DNA from: Coturnix japonica
Taxonomy: Eukaryota > Chordata > Aves > Galliformes > Phasianidae
Direction of reading: 5' to 3'
DNA length: 64,000 nt
NCBI RefSeq assembly: GCF_001577835.2
Contig: NC_029521.1
Coordinates: 14,973,830-15,037,829, forward strand
Position numbers and translations under genes: made by a program. Below, in pieces: positions 51,601 to 61,300 of this stretch; the first letter of the stretch is position 1, and the number at the start of each line of letters is the position of its first letter. The notes under the pieces were generated by a model that had not been told where the DNA came from, did not search any database, and saw only the letters and a program-made list of their open reading frames with translations.

Positions 51601-54600
51601 ACTTGGCATGCAGTTTAACTTATGATAATTCTGCAGAAAAGCAGCAGAGCTTAGCTGATAATGTACAGTGTACTTACTGCTCTCCTCATCAGTCTCTCAT
51701 CTTCTGATCTCCTGTGGGACCACTGAGGTGGCAGAATGGTGCTGTCTGATTGCTTCTGAGACCTTGGCAGATTTCTGGTTTTATACAACAGCAGGTAGCT
51801 TTTGGTCTACTTGTGTTCTACTTCTCTAATTTTTGTGGTAGGAACTCAGTTCCTCAAAATAGGTGTTTTGAAGTAAGCCCAGCGTTATTTCTGTAATAAA
51901 GAAGAGGTCCAGACAGAAGCTCTGATGCTTTGATATTCTGTGGCTTCCAAATGGAGCCACTGATCACACCATTTCAGTGTCTGCACAACAGCTGCTTAAA
52001 AGCTTTCTCATTTTTCTTCAGATGGTGTATTTTAATATAAAGAAAGATTCAGTACTAATATTATTTATTGCTTCAGGGCTTCAGAAGGAAAGACTGGAAG
52101 TAATGCATTAGTCAGTGCAATAGCTTTACTGAAGCTAGAAAAAGTCAGGAATTGTTTCTGCTTATTAATTTGTTTGATATAAAACATTTAAAATAATAAA
52201 AACATTCTATAAGTTAAATAAGATGGAGTAATTGATATTTGGAACTGCCTATAAAATACTTAACATTTTATATCATTTGTATTTATATTTGATTTTAATA
52301 TCATCACATATCTGCTTCAAAATAACAGGTCATTCAGAAAGTTGTAGCTATTATGGCTATATATATTATGTTAATTTTACCACATTCAACATGATGTTTC
52401 TTAAATGGTGTAGTAGTCTAAAGAAGATGAAGTAGAAATTTTTCTAAGCAAAAGAAATTAAAAATATAAATATTTATTACTGGAGGGAGAGATTTCAACA
52501 TTACTGAAAGGAAGCATATTAAATCAAAGAAGAGGAAGTAATACTATATTCCTCTCTCTTAAACCCAGAAACATTCCCGACTCTCTCAAATAGACCAAAG
52601 GAATCCAAAATGGAGCTTTGGACTCCTCAGGCAGGTTGCAGGGTCTCAAGATTCTTTTCCTTGCACACCACCTGTGTGTCTCTTTCTTTCTGCATGCCTC
52701 CCCCCTCTGCTCCCCCTATTTTCCCTTCCCAATTGCAGTATGTCTATCTGCATGTGCCTGTTTACCAGGGTGGTTTCAGTGGTCAGTTTCCAGAGAAACC
52801 TCACAGATTGTGTCAGGACACCTTAGATGGGGGATGAACAGTGAGTAGATGAGCACCTGCAGAAGAGACTGTCAAGGAAGCAAGTTAAGACTGCCAGTCT
52901 TGTACAGTTCTTGAGCTCACGTGCACTCTAGGGCAATATGTGGGAGGTATGTGGTGTAGCAGTGGTTTTCAGCCTGTGCTTGTAGATCTCTGACATCTAG
53001 GTTCTGCTGTCAGGGAGGCTATGAGAAGTGGTCCTTCTCTCAATGTCACGGACCCTGCTTTGGACCATCTAGGCTGCAGGCAAGTTTAGGGTTCTTCTCA
53101 GGCCTGTCTTTAGGAGGTAAGGTAAATGGATGTGCCTGTGTGTGACCTTGTGTTCTTTCTCTCCTCCAGCTTCACCCAATTTCGGATCATTCTTGGTGAC
53201 TTTGACTACAATTCCATTGACAATGCCAACAGGGTCCTTGGGCCTGTTTATTTCGTCACCTACGTGTTCTTTGTTTTCTTTGTGCTCCTGGTAAGCAAGG
53301 AAGCCCTCCTCACCTCTGTTTGACAGCAGTTTTTGAGAGACCCCTCAATCGCCCGTCTCTGACTTCCTTGGTAATGGATGCAGAGGGATGTTCATTGAGC
53401 TAAATACTCTCAGGAATCTGAATGTAGCTTAATCTTCTAGGAGAGGCTACCAGAGATGAGAGCAAATGTACCTTAGGCCACTACTTTAGCTACCAGCTTT
53501 TCCTCCCCAGTCCTTCCCTTTGCCTAAGGTATACCCCATGTGAGAGCAGCTATTTGTTTAACTGAGCCCTGCGCGGCTATGTTGGTATCTTGCTGCCTCA
53601 CTGGGGTGGGCAAAGTGTCTCGGGCTAATTCAACTCTTTTCTTCCCATTTCTGTAGAACATGTTTCTGGCCATCATCAATGATACCTACTCAGAAGTCAA
53701 GGAGGAACTTTCAAGCCAGAAGGATGAGCTGCAGCTCTCAGACATCTTGAAGCAGGTAATGAATAGCAAAAACTGTGCTGCTTTCTAGCCAAATCCTGAA
53801 ACATTTTCTTGGCATTCCTGACCTGTACTGAATTTACTATAGAAAAAAATGGTTACCAGCTCCAGATCTGCCTTACTGATATGCACAACAGCAACAGGAG
53901 TCATAGTTCCCTTTTAGGATAGATCAAGTTCCCAAGATTCTTTAGCAATGGGAGGTCAAGAAAGCAAGAGTTAAGGGAATCATATTGCTGAAGTATGGCA
54001 GTGAAGTTTCTCAGCAACTTTTCTTCCCTAGACAATACATATACACAAAGCTCCTTCAGTCTTCTATACAGTGCTCTTTGATCAACAGCAAATGAAGAGA
54101 CAGGTTCTACTTTGCTGATCTGAGCATTTTACATTAGTGTGAATCTGGTGGGTTACATCTGGAATTTGCCCATGGGAAATCCAGAAAAGGTCCTGGAAGT
54201 TCACTACTGTCTAAGCTGTAGGGCCAGTATTCTTCAAAGAGTGATATTTGAGACAGTATCTTAGGCAGTTAATGACTGGGAGCTCAGGTGAAGTGAGACT
54301 TAGGAGGAGAAAAGCAGATGGCAAGCTTTTTCATGGAGACGCTGGGTAGTGTGCTGGTGCTGCTTAAAGTGGTGACTCTAGTTTAAAAATGAGATGCAGT
54401 CTGTAGCATTGATTTGTGCTTTTGTAAAACTGAAAATCTTGTACTAATCAGCATCTGCTCACCTGTATTGCATTGTCAGCCCTTTCTTATTTTTCACTCT
54501 TCTGATGATGTGATTCTAAATCCATTTATACATTTGTTAACAGAGCTACAACCGGACACTTATGAGACTGAAGCTGAAAAAGGAACAGATTTCTGATGTG

Positions 54601-56999
54601 CAGAAAGCACTGCAGAATGGAACAAAAGAGCTGGACTTTGAGGACTTCAAGAACAGCTTGAAGGAGTGAGTGAGTCAGCTTGTGGGATATCTGTTTATCC
54701 CTTTCTTTCAGTCGCATTTGTAACTTAAACTCTGTGATGTTCAAGGTCTGGAGAGCAATTAAGTCAGATTGGGGCAATAAAAGATGCACGAAAAGTAGTT
54801 ATCATATTTTCTCACATGTCTTATATCTAAATTAGAGTTGTGTTGCTGTCTCCTTCCCAAGTGGAATATTTAGTTTCCTCACTGGCAGGAGGCAGCATTA
54901 CATTAATTTCAAAAGGGGCACTCTTGTGCTGTTAGGGCTCATGTAATCTGGTGCCTTGAGCTTTCACTTCTTGTTCTTCCACAGGCTGGGCCATGCGGAC
55001 CATGAGATCACAGCAGCCTTCTCCAGGTTTGACAAGGATGGCAATCTCATCCTTGATGAAGAAGAGCAACAGCAGATGAAGCATGACCTAGAGGCAAAAA
55101 GGGTAAAAGAAACAAAGAGGCGAGGAAGGAAGCTCTGATTCATAGAGATCACCCCAGAATGGCCTCAGGAGTCTTTGGATTTGTGATATAAAATAAGCAG
55201 GCAGAATACATCTTCAGCTCTGTTTGAATAGCAGCTGATTGCATGACTGACTTGTGAATCTGTGTTATATTAACAGTGAATCTGACACAGAGTTAATATC
55301 CAACTTCTCAACAGTTTCTTTATCTGTCTTCCAGGTTGCTCTAAATACAGAGATTGAAAATTTAGGGAAATCCTATGGTGGCAACAACTTGGAGGAGAAT
55401 CTGTCCTACATGGAAGCAAAGAATAACCATGCCAATAAGGCCAGCTGGGTCTCCAAAGAAGAGTTCCAAGTGTATGTTGGTGCTGGCAGTGGTTTTAATC
55501 TCTCTATAAACAAGGGTCTGATTCCTGTTGCTTTTCTTCCTGATGTAACTGTTTGCACTGGTGTTGTGCAGTTGCAATAAGATCTGGTCCATTTTTATCT
55601 TTCACATGTATGAATAAGCAGGTCAGGAAAGAAATCAGGTCATTTCTTGTAATGCATTTAACTGATTTCTATAAAACAAATCAGTCTGAGAAATAGTGCT
55701 TTCAAAGTCGTGAATAACCTCTGTAGCTGTCAGATGGCCACAGATAATACGTTGTCATGTTCCATACCATACGCTGGCCTGGAAAACATGGCTAGGGAAA
55801 GTTGGTACCTTTACAGAAGGTTCTGGGGAATTAATATCTTTGGTTTGTAGCCTAACTGTCTGTCATCCTCCAGGTTCAAGAATAACACATGGCTGTTTCT
55901 CCCTTAGGGAGTAGTATGGGGTAAATGCAGCAGAGGATCAGGAGATCCTGATTCTTCTACTGAGTAGCACTTGAGCAATCCACATAGGGCCATATTAAAG
56001 GAGGGACAGGTGCAGTATTAATAATGGGATTACTCTGTGGCTCAACTATGGAGAGAGTTCTATGTTCATTGAGTACGAATCAGCATCTCTGATGTGGAGC
56101 ATTCATTCCTGTTTGATATCTAGCCTGTTGTCCTTGTGATAACTCTTGCAAATCCTAGTGTTTATTACAAGAAACAAAGTTGCAAATGCCCTGTCTTCCC
56201 CCAGACTCCTGCAACGTGTGCTGCATCTGGAACAGTCCATACACAGCATTGGCTCCAAGATTGATGCAGTGGTAAGCAAGCTAGAAGTGCTGGAGAGAAA
56301 CAAGCTGAAAATGAAAGATCTGATGGGCAAGCCGCTGGATAACAATGGGAAGGTTGGTAGCCCTACACCATATATTTGTACTAGCTTCAGTATTGGTGAC
56401 CAACCCTGCTGTGTGAATGAACCTGCTAGCATATTTTCTTTTCAAATCCACATTGATGCAAGACAAAAGTTGGGCAGGGGCATCATGTTGTATGGTCAAA
56501 CCTTTTCTGTTCAAGAGCAGTGGAACGGGATTCCTGTCAACATTCTTGTAAAGGGCAGAAAGGGATGGCGCTCTTCTAATCTGTTCATTGCTTGAATCAG
56601 TATTCATCAAAGCATTGCAGCAGTGTATTGGATCTCTAACTGACAGATGGGCTTGCACTAGTTTTTAGAAGAATGTGGAAAATATTATTTAAGTATCGTG
56701 GACACCTTGTCTCTCCCCTGAAGTGTTGCTTGACTTCTTGTTGTGTTTCTAACAATGAGGTCACTCTTTCTTCTGGTTAACAGGAAGAAGAACCCCGTCA
56801 GGAAGAACTGCTCTCCCAGAGCCTAGACCAGCTGGGGAAGAAAGAAGCAGCAGAAGGCTGGGGAGTGGAATGTGTACAGGGAAATAACCCAAGCTGCGTC
56901 TCTTCTCAGAATGGGATCTGTCCAGTCTTGCTCAGTTTAAGTGTACCAGGGGCTCAGGCACCCAAGAACATCCAGTCACAGTCTGATGAGTGCTTCTAG
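42396..56999 (+). CDS. PKD2L1: Polycystin-2-like 1 cation channel (TRPP3), spliced CDS, 15 exons
   Basis: PKD2L1 is a calcium-permeable TRP-family channel with six transmembrane segments, found in cilia and in acid-sensing and CSF-contacting cells of mammals. The fifteen exons listed separately sum to 2,559 nt, or 852 residues plus stop; human has 805. All introns are GT-AG and all phases agree. S1 is near residues 110-137. The large extracellular polycystin (TOP) domain follows to about 345. S2-S5 lie in exons 6-8. The pore has [11 protein letters not shown] with filter L541-G542-D543, and S6 runs into [14 protein letters not shown]. An EF-hand loop occupies D663-E674. A C-terminal coiled coil, about 733-763, should mediate trimer formation. 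Similarity to human PKD2L1 is far higher than to PKD2. The first about 25 and last about 80 residues are divergent. Confidence 0.97.
42688..45430 (+). other. PKD2L1: PKD2L1 intron 1
   Basis: A 2.7-kb intron, the longest in the gene, with an 11-G run at about 45,317-45,327 just over 100 bases before exon 2. No gene or clear transposon was seen. Confidence 0.85.
45431..45544 (+). CDS. PKD2L1: PKD2L1 coding exon 2 (residues 98-135, S1)
   Basis: Encodes [20 protein letters not shown] and then the S1 helix ([16 protein letters not shown]). Acceptor CCCAAAG, donor GTAAGT. The sequence is nearly identical to human over this exon. Confidence 0.96.
46753..46880 (+). CDS. PKD2L1: PKD2L1 coding exon 3 (residues 136-178)
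   Basis: Encodes [20 protein letters not shown] through SMADFWV, the start of the extracellular polycystin domain. Acceptor TTCTAG, donor GTGAGT at a phase-0 boundary. Confidence 0.96.
48017..48273 (+). CDS. PKD2L1: PKD2L1 coding exon 4 (residues 179-263, polycystin domain)
   Basis: Encodes [20 protein letters not shown], the [12 protein letters not shown] motif and an NGTA glycosylation sequon at the end. Acceptor ATGCAG, donor GTAAGT, ending in phase 2. Confidence 0.96.
49044..49268 (+). CDS. PKD2L1: PKD2L1 coding exon 5 (residues 264-338, polycystin domain)
   Basis: Encodes [30 protein letters not shown], and [20 protein letters not shown]. The last is a signature of the polycystin extracellular domain. 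Acceptor TTGCAG, donor GTAGGC. Confidence 0.96.
49605..49833 (+). CDS. PKD2L1: PKD2L1 coding exon 6 (residues 339-415, S2 and start of S3)
   Basis: Encodes [20 protein letters not shown], then S2 ([20 protein letters not shown]) and the start of S3 ([11 protein letters not shown]). Acceptor CTGAAG, donor GTGAGG, phase 0. Confidence 0.96.
50170..50196 (+). repeat. PKD2L1: 27-T tract forming the exon 7 polypyrimidine tract
   Basis: Uninterrupted T from 50,170 to 50,196, immediately followed by CAG and exon 7. It is both a microsatellite and the 3' splice-site pyrimidine tract. Confidence 0.95.
50200..50370 (+). CDS. PKD2L1: PKD2L1 coding exon 7 (residues 416-472, S3-S4)
   Basis: Encodes the end of S3 ([13 protein letters not shown]), the S3-S4 linker with [16 protein letters not shown], and the start of S4 (LFFAWIK). 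The acceptor follows an uninterrupted 27-T tract. Donor GTATTG. Confidence 0.95.
51025..51206 (+). CDS. PKD2L1: PKD2L1 coding exon 8 (residues 473-532, S4-S5)
   Basis: Encodes [20 protein letters not shown], then S5 ([20 protein letters not shown]) and the turret to FVKC. Acceptor TTGCAG, donor GTAAGT, phase 2. Confidence 0.96.
51207..53169 (+). other. PKD2L1: PKD2L1 intron 8
   Basis: A 2.0-kb intron with a strongly A+T-rich centre (about 52,000-52,520) containing a TATATATATTATG stretch. No gene was recognised. Confidence 0.8.
53170..53290 (+). CDS. PKD2L1: PKD2L1 coding exon 9 (residues 533-573, pore and S6)
   Basis: Encodes [15 protein letters not shown] with the selectivity filter L541-G542-D543, then S6 ([14 protein letters not shown]). 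Acceptor CTCCAG, donor GTAAGC. Confidence 0.96.
53657..53755 (+). CDS. PKD2L1: PKD2L1 coding exon 10 (residues 574-606)
   Basis: Encodes [20 protein letters not shown] and [13 protein letters not shown], the cytoplasmic end of S6 and the proximal C-terminal tail. Acceptor CTGTAG, donor GTAATG. Confidence 0.95.
54544..54665 (+). CDS. PKD2L1: PKD2L1 coding exon 11 (residues 607-646)
   Basis: Encodes [20 protein letters not shown] and [15 protein letters not shown], leading into the EF-hand. Acceptor TTAACAG, donor GTGAGT, phase 2. Confidence 0.95.
54985..55102 (+). CDS. PKD2L1: PKD2L1 coding exon 12 (residues 647-686, EF-hand)
   Basis: Encodes [20 protein letters not shown] and the rest of a canonical EF-hand loop, D663-K-D665-G-N667-L-I-L-D671-E-E-E674. 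The entering helix is three residues shorter than the human one (EIT-AAF against EITELTATF). Acceptor CCACAG, donor GTAAAA. Confidence 0.95.
55335..55471 (+). CDS. PKD2L1: PKD2L1 coding exon 13 (residues 687-731)
   Basis: Encodes [20 protein letters not shown] through WVSKEEFQ. The donor was set at GTATGT (55,472) rather than the GTGTAT two bases earlier. Only the former keeps the frame into the LLQRVLHLE coiled coil. Confidence 0.88.
56205..56352 (+). CDS. PKD2L1: PKD2L1 coding exon 14 (residues 732-781, coiled coil)
   Basis: Encodes the coiled-coil stretch [20 protein letters not shown] and [13 protein letters not shown], with hydrophobic heptad positions L733, V737, L740, I744, I747, I751, V754, L758 and L761. 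Acceptor CCCCAG. The donor AAG|GTTGGT at 56,353 is weak. A stronger in-phase GTAAGC at 56,272 and a further in-phase GTAAAG near 56,549 compete with it, so this end is uncertain. Confidence 0.75.
56784..56999 (+). CDS. PKD2L1: PKD2L1 terminal coding exon 15 (residues 782-852)
   Basis: Follows a TTAACAG acceptor and reads [20 protein letters not shown] to a TAG at 56,997-56,999, ending SDECF. The tail is divergent from human. The assignment rests on frame, the acceptor and the acidic/Gln-rich start. Confidence 0.8.
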   Translation, partial: EEEPRQEELLSQSLDQLGKKEAAEGWGVECVQGNNPSCVSSQNGICPVLLSLSVPGAQAPKNIQSQSDECF

Positions 57000-57625
57000 C
57001 AAACAGCCCAGTGTTCCCAGCCCAGCTCCCACAGTACTAAGTCAGTGTCAGTTGTTTTTCCTGCTGTTAGAATAGTCAGAACAGCTGAACTCAGGCACCA
57101 CTGTTGCCAGAGACTGGTGATGTGAAAAACTGGGGATGCTCTTTTCCAGCATAGTGATATGTGATGTCACAGATGTAGAACTTCTGGCCCCTGTGTCTCT
57201 GGACTAGGTAGAAATTTGGAACCAGGTATTGCATTAGGTTTCTGTCTCTGGACAGGACAAGTCAAAGTGCTTTTACCTATATTTTCCCAAGATGTAAAGG
57301 CCTCAGAGCTCTGGAAGTACTTGGATTCAGAATGGGAAATTGCTAGTTGTTTCCCATGAACACGTGGCTGCTCTCTCAATTATGAGGGAAAGTTGAGGTA
57401 ATCATGTTAGCAAAGCAGAATATAATAATTAGTGTGAGGCCAAAAGTAGAAAATAGTTGTGTCTATGTGGTTATCACCAACTTTGTTCTGTTGTAATTTG
57501 TATCCAGAACATTTTGGTTACTGAAGATTCAGATGTTGGTTGGTTGGTTACCTTAGATTCAGATGTTGGAAAAAATGGGATGTAAACACCTCAGTCGAGA
57601 TAATTAAAATAAGAGTTTACTCCCA
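57000..57625 (+). other. PKD2L1: PKD2L1 3' untranslated region (approximate)
   Basis: Downstream of the stop no AATAAA was found. The first variant signal is ATTAAA at 57,603-57,608, which would end the message near 57,625. The end is uncertain. Confidence 0.4.
57514..57569. repeat. Tandem duplication, period 30 bp, two copies
   Basis: TTGGTTAC..AGATTCAGATGTTGG starts at 57,514 and again at 57,544, with two mismatches, joined by TTGG. Confidence 0.85.
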
Positions 57626-58097
57626 GTGTGCTAGGAGGAGATCTGAAATTGAAGAAGCAGCTGTTATTGATATTCTGAGGTCTGAACATCAGGGAATAGA
57701 CTACAGTGTTTCTAACACTGCTGCTGATATGAAAAAGGTCTTTGTTGTTTATTTCCACACTACTTAAGACGAGTTTCAAGGTACTGGACAAAACTAAACC
57801 ATATTTACATAATTATGGAGCTTGTAATTTTCATGAAAACAATTTTGCTTGCAGTTGTAGGTGCTGACACCATTTCAGATTAGGAATGTTGTGAAAAATG
57901 TGAACGTCAACTTCTCAATCACATGCAAGATGCATCTTTTACAGGCATTTTTCACTTTGAAACTCCACTTTCCTTGTAGCTGGGGCAGGCTGCACATGCA
58001 AGTCAACACTGCATTTTAATGAGTGTATTCTGACTCATGTCTCTGGTGAAGCTGGCTTGTTGTCCTGTGTTCCAGCTCATTAGTTCAATTTTGCATG

Positions 58098-58161
58098 GTT
58101 TGGCTTAGATGGTTGGACTGGATGATCTTAAAGGTCTTTTCCAGCCTTGGTGATTCTGTGA
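58098..58161 (+). mobile_element. CR1 LINE 3' tail
   Basis: GGTTGGACTGGATGATCTTA, then AAGGTCTTTTCCAGCCTTGG and TGATTCTGTGAT. Forward-oriented CR1 tail, only about 60 bases. Confidence 0.85.
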
Positions 58162-58319
58162 TTTTTATTACAACAAATAGTTGTTATGTATTGCACACAA
58201 ATAGTTAATATCTTTGAGGAATGTTTTCAAAAGATCTTCTTGTGAAATCAGCAGGGGTAAACGTGTAAATATTTACTACTTCACTGCCCTGTTTCTAACT
58301 GTTCTTTATGTACCAAATC

Positions 58320-58399
58320 TGGAGGTTGGTGGCTCTGCCTATGGGATGTTGGAACTAGATGATGCTTAGGGTCCCTTCCAAGCTGAGCCATTCTATTAA
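58320..58399 (+). mobile_element. CR1 LINE 3' tail (different subfamily)
   Basis: GGAACTAGATGATGCTTAGG, then GTCCCTTCCAAGCTGAGCCA and TTCTAT. The CR1 subtype differs from the neighbour at 58.1 kb, so this was a separate insertion. Confidence 0.75.
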
Positions 58400-61300
58400 T
58401 AGTGAATTTCATCCCAGGGCTGCTGCCGAAGTTTAGCTTAGAAGTCACTTCATTCACTGCTTATTCACTGTGGAAAGGCAACCACTTACTGGCTGAAAAT
58501 GTCACTAGAGAGAAAATTTTCAGGGCAGGACCACTGTAAAGGCATTTGAAATATCTTGATTGCTGTTAACTGCAAGTAGGTTCTGTAGGTTTAAAGCCAG
58601 TGGAAATGTGAGTTGTACCAGACCACTGCTAACAACTCAGATTAATGCTGTGCTGTTTAGTGTGCCGTGTGAAAAACCTAGTGGGAATGTTGAACAGTGA
58701 CGTTTTGTATTGCCACCCTTTCAAGAAAGATGTGGTGATATGGTATGGGTAAAGGTCCCCTAGAAATGTACGAGGGACCTCAGGATCAGTCCTGCCCTGG
58801 ATGGGCCAGGCTCTAGAGCTGTCACAGCTACATGGTAATGTTGACAAACTGAAGAAGAGGGTCATTTAGTGGCAAGATCCCAGCAGGAGCTGTGAGACAC
58901 TGTCAGACAGCCCACAGGGAGCTTGGACTTCAGCTGGGATATGCAGGTTCTCACAGCTCTTTTTCCCATCAGCTGCTTCTGCTGCTGGGGACAAGACTTC
59001 TCTGGGAGATATTGCCATGGTTTTTGACTCAAAGTTTTATTGAATACAGAATTGAGCAAGAGCTCAATTGAGCATATGCGATTTGCCTTCAGCTTTTCCA
59101 GCTGAACTCAGAACAATGATGTTGCTTATTTCCCTCTACTTTCAGCACTGAAACCATTGTCTTATGCAGGGGAAGATAGCTTAAATCAGGGACCTGAGAG
59201 CTTTAATTAAATTTTCATAAACAAAAAAATCCACATGCTAAATTATAATCCAGAAAAGGAACTGTGTGCTTCTAACAGACTTGACTTGCATGTGCAGCCC
59301 CTTAGCAATGTGAGAACTGAAGCAAGTTATTGCCTGCAGGTGGAAACAGTTAATGCTCTGCATGCCAAGAAGTACATAAGAAAGTTCTTCCTTAAAATCA
59401 TTTGGAAAGACCCTGTTTGAGTCTGGCTCAATAGCAGACCATGGTTACTGAGGGTTATGCGCAAAAACAAAATGACAAGCCTCTCTTTTGAAATCCGTGG
59501 AGGGTAGAGATGGTGGCAGATGTGTTGCTGAAGCTCAGCTCATCACAACAACTGCTGTAGGGTAAACAGGATCCTGAAATCAGGTGCTGCCCAGAGCAGG
59601 AAGGTGAGGCCTTGCTTTATAAAGCTCTTGACCTCACACAAGGAGAGTGTTGCTTCTTTCTGTCCAGTGGAAAAGGTGGCACTGCACACCAGGAATTAGC
59701 CTCTGTCCTGTCATCCTTACTGCACAGTGATGCCCTGCGTCAGGGAAAGCAGGAGAGGCAAAAGTACAGTGGTGCAGCAGCTGGGCTCAGATCCACACAG
59801 TAGAGACAATCAGCCACAGGCAGTTCACAGGTAACACAGCTGCTATTTAGGGCAGTACTGGAGGAGCAAAGTGGTCATGTTGCAAGGCTGGGTTTGTTCA
59901 TGCCTGAACCCAGGGAGGCCATATTTCCCCTGTGAAGGGTAAGCATAGTCTCCACACTCTGAGTAGAGCTTTTGCCCAGCTCTAGCTGGGATCAGATAAG
60001 AGATGCAGGCAGCAGTGGTGTCCAGGGTCTCGGCTTGAGCTCCTTCCTCTCTCACCCAGTGTTTCCTCAGAAAGTCCACTCCCTATGCCGCATGCTCTGA
60101 CTTCACTTGTGTGAGTATCACTAAGCATGAAACAACTTCTGTTACCAGTGATGCTTATGCCTGCAATTTTCTTCTATCTTGCTTGTACCTCTGCGTGCAA
60201 CTATGTCGTCAGTGCTGTGACATGCTGTCATGTAAACAATGCGTCCTAGTGTTAGCAAGGCAGTTACTTGTCTCCAGCGATTGCTTGTGTATAATACTCA
60301 ATTGTGTGTTCAAGCTGGTTGAGAAACAACGTAAATAACGCTGAACAGTAAGTTTATGCAAGTGCTATTTTCAGATGAATGTTGTGAGGCCTCCTGGCAG
60401 CAACTGCTGTTATTTAGATAATTTGTGTCTCAAGGGGGGAAGTAAAGTGCTTTTTCCTCAACAGTGGGAGCAGAGCTGTATTTTGTTGCAATTTGGTCAC
60501 TGGCTGAAGCCTCCGACAGAGAGCCGCAGCCTTAAAGAAAATCGCTGTGTGCTGGGGTGGTTAAAGAGCTCACTGAGGCAGATGGTCACAGAGAAAGCAG
60601 TGTCACAGCCACAGTGCCAAAGCACTTGAGTGGTGTGAAGAGACTCATGGCCTTGCACTGGAAGTGGCACGTCACAGATGTCTGAATCTGGGTGCAGATC
60701 ACCTGCAAGAGGCAGTCCCATCCAGCATGGGTTGTGAGCATGGAAACCTCCAGAAGCATCTCCTCAGTGTATTCCTCAGGATGCATTTGCCTCACAGGTA
60801 TGATCTGGAACATTTAAATTCCCCCAAACCTGATAGATACAGCCAAGATCCTGGAGACACTTTATGACACACATTCAGCATTCCGGCAGATGTCAACCCC
60901 AATACCAGCCCCTCACACCTGAGAGCTGTCCTTTGCTGTTCTCATAGGGGGTTGGGAGCAACCACATGTTTATTTTACTGAGGACAAACTCTGAATAATG
61001 CTTTTTCTATGTCAAAAAGAAGCATAACCCAAAGTTTCCAACGCTTTATGATGCTAGATCTTCTTAGTAAGAGCTAGTGTCAGCTTCAGTGCTGATTTCT
61101 TGGCCTTCAGCACAGGGAGCTGGGCTGGGGAGCATGCTCTCTGCCTCTTCTACGAGTGCTTAGTAGTGGGAGTTGATGATAAACCAATAGTACTCAGTCA
61201 CACAGTTTATTACAAACTAGGCAAAAGGGAGGTGAGAAACTGTCATCATGTGATAAGCCAGCTGATAACAAAACCAGATAAACTCCTCCACACATAAAAG

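Noticed and set aside
52330-52400. GGTCATTCAGAAAGTTGTAG resembling a mariner end
   Set aside because: No matching inverted end and no transposase remnant were found nearby. The resemblance is short and lies in A+T-rich intron.
56353-56595. Open reading continuation of PKD2L1 exon 14 to a stop at 56,593
   Set aside because: The sequence past 56,352 has no similarity to PKD2L1. An in-frame terminal exon at 56,784 gives a better ending. It remains possible as an intron-retained form.
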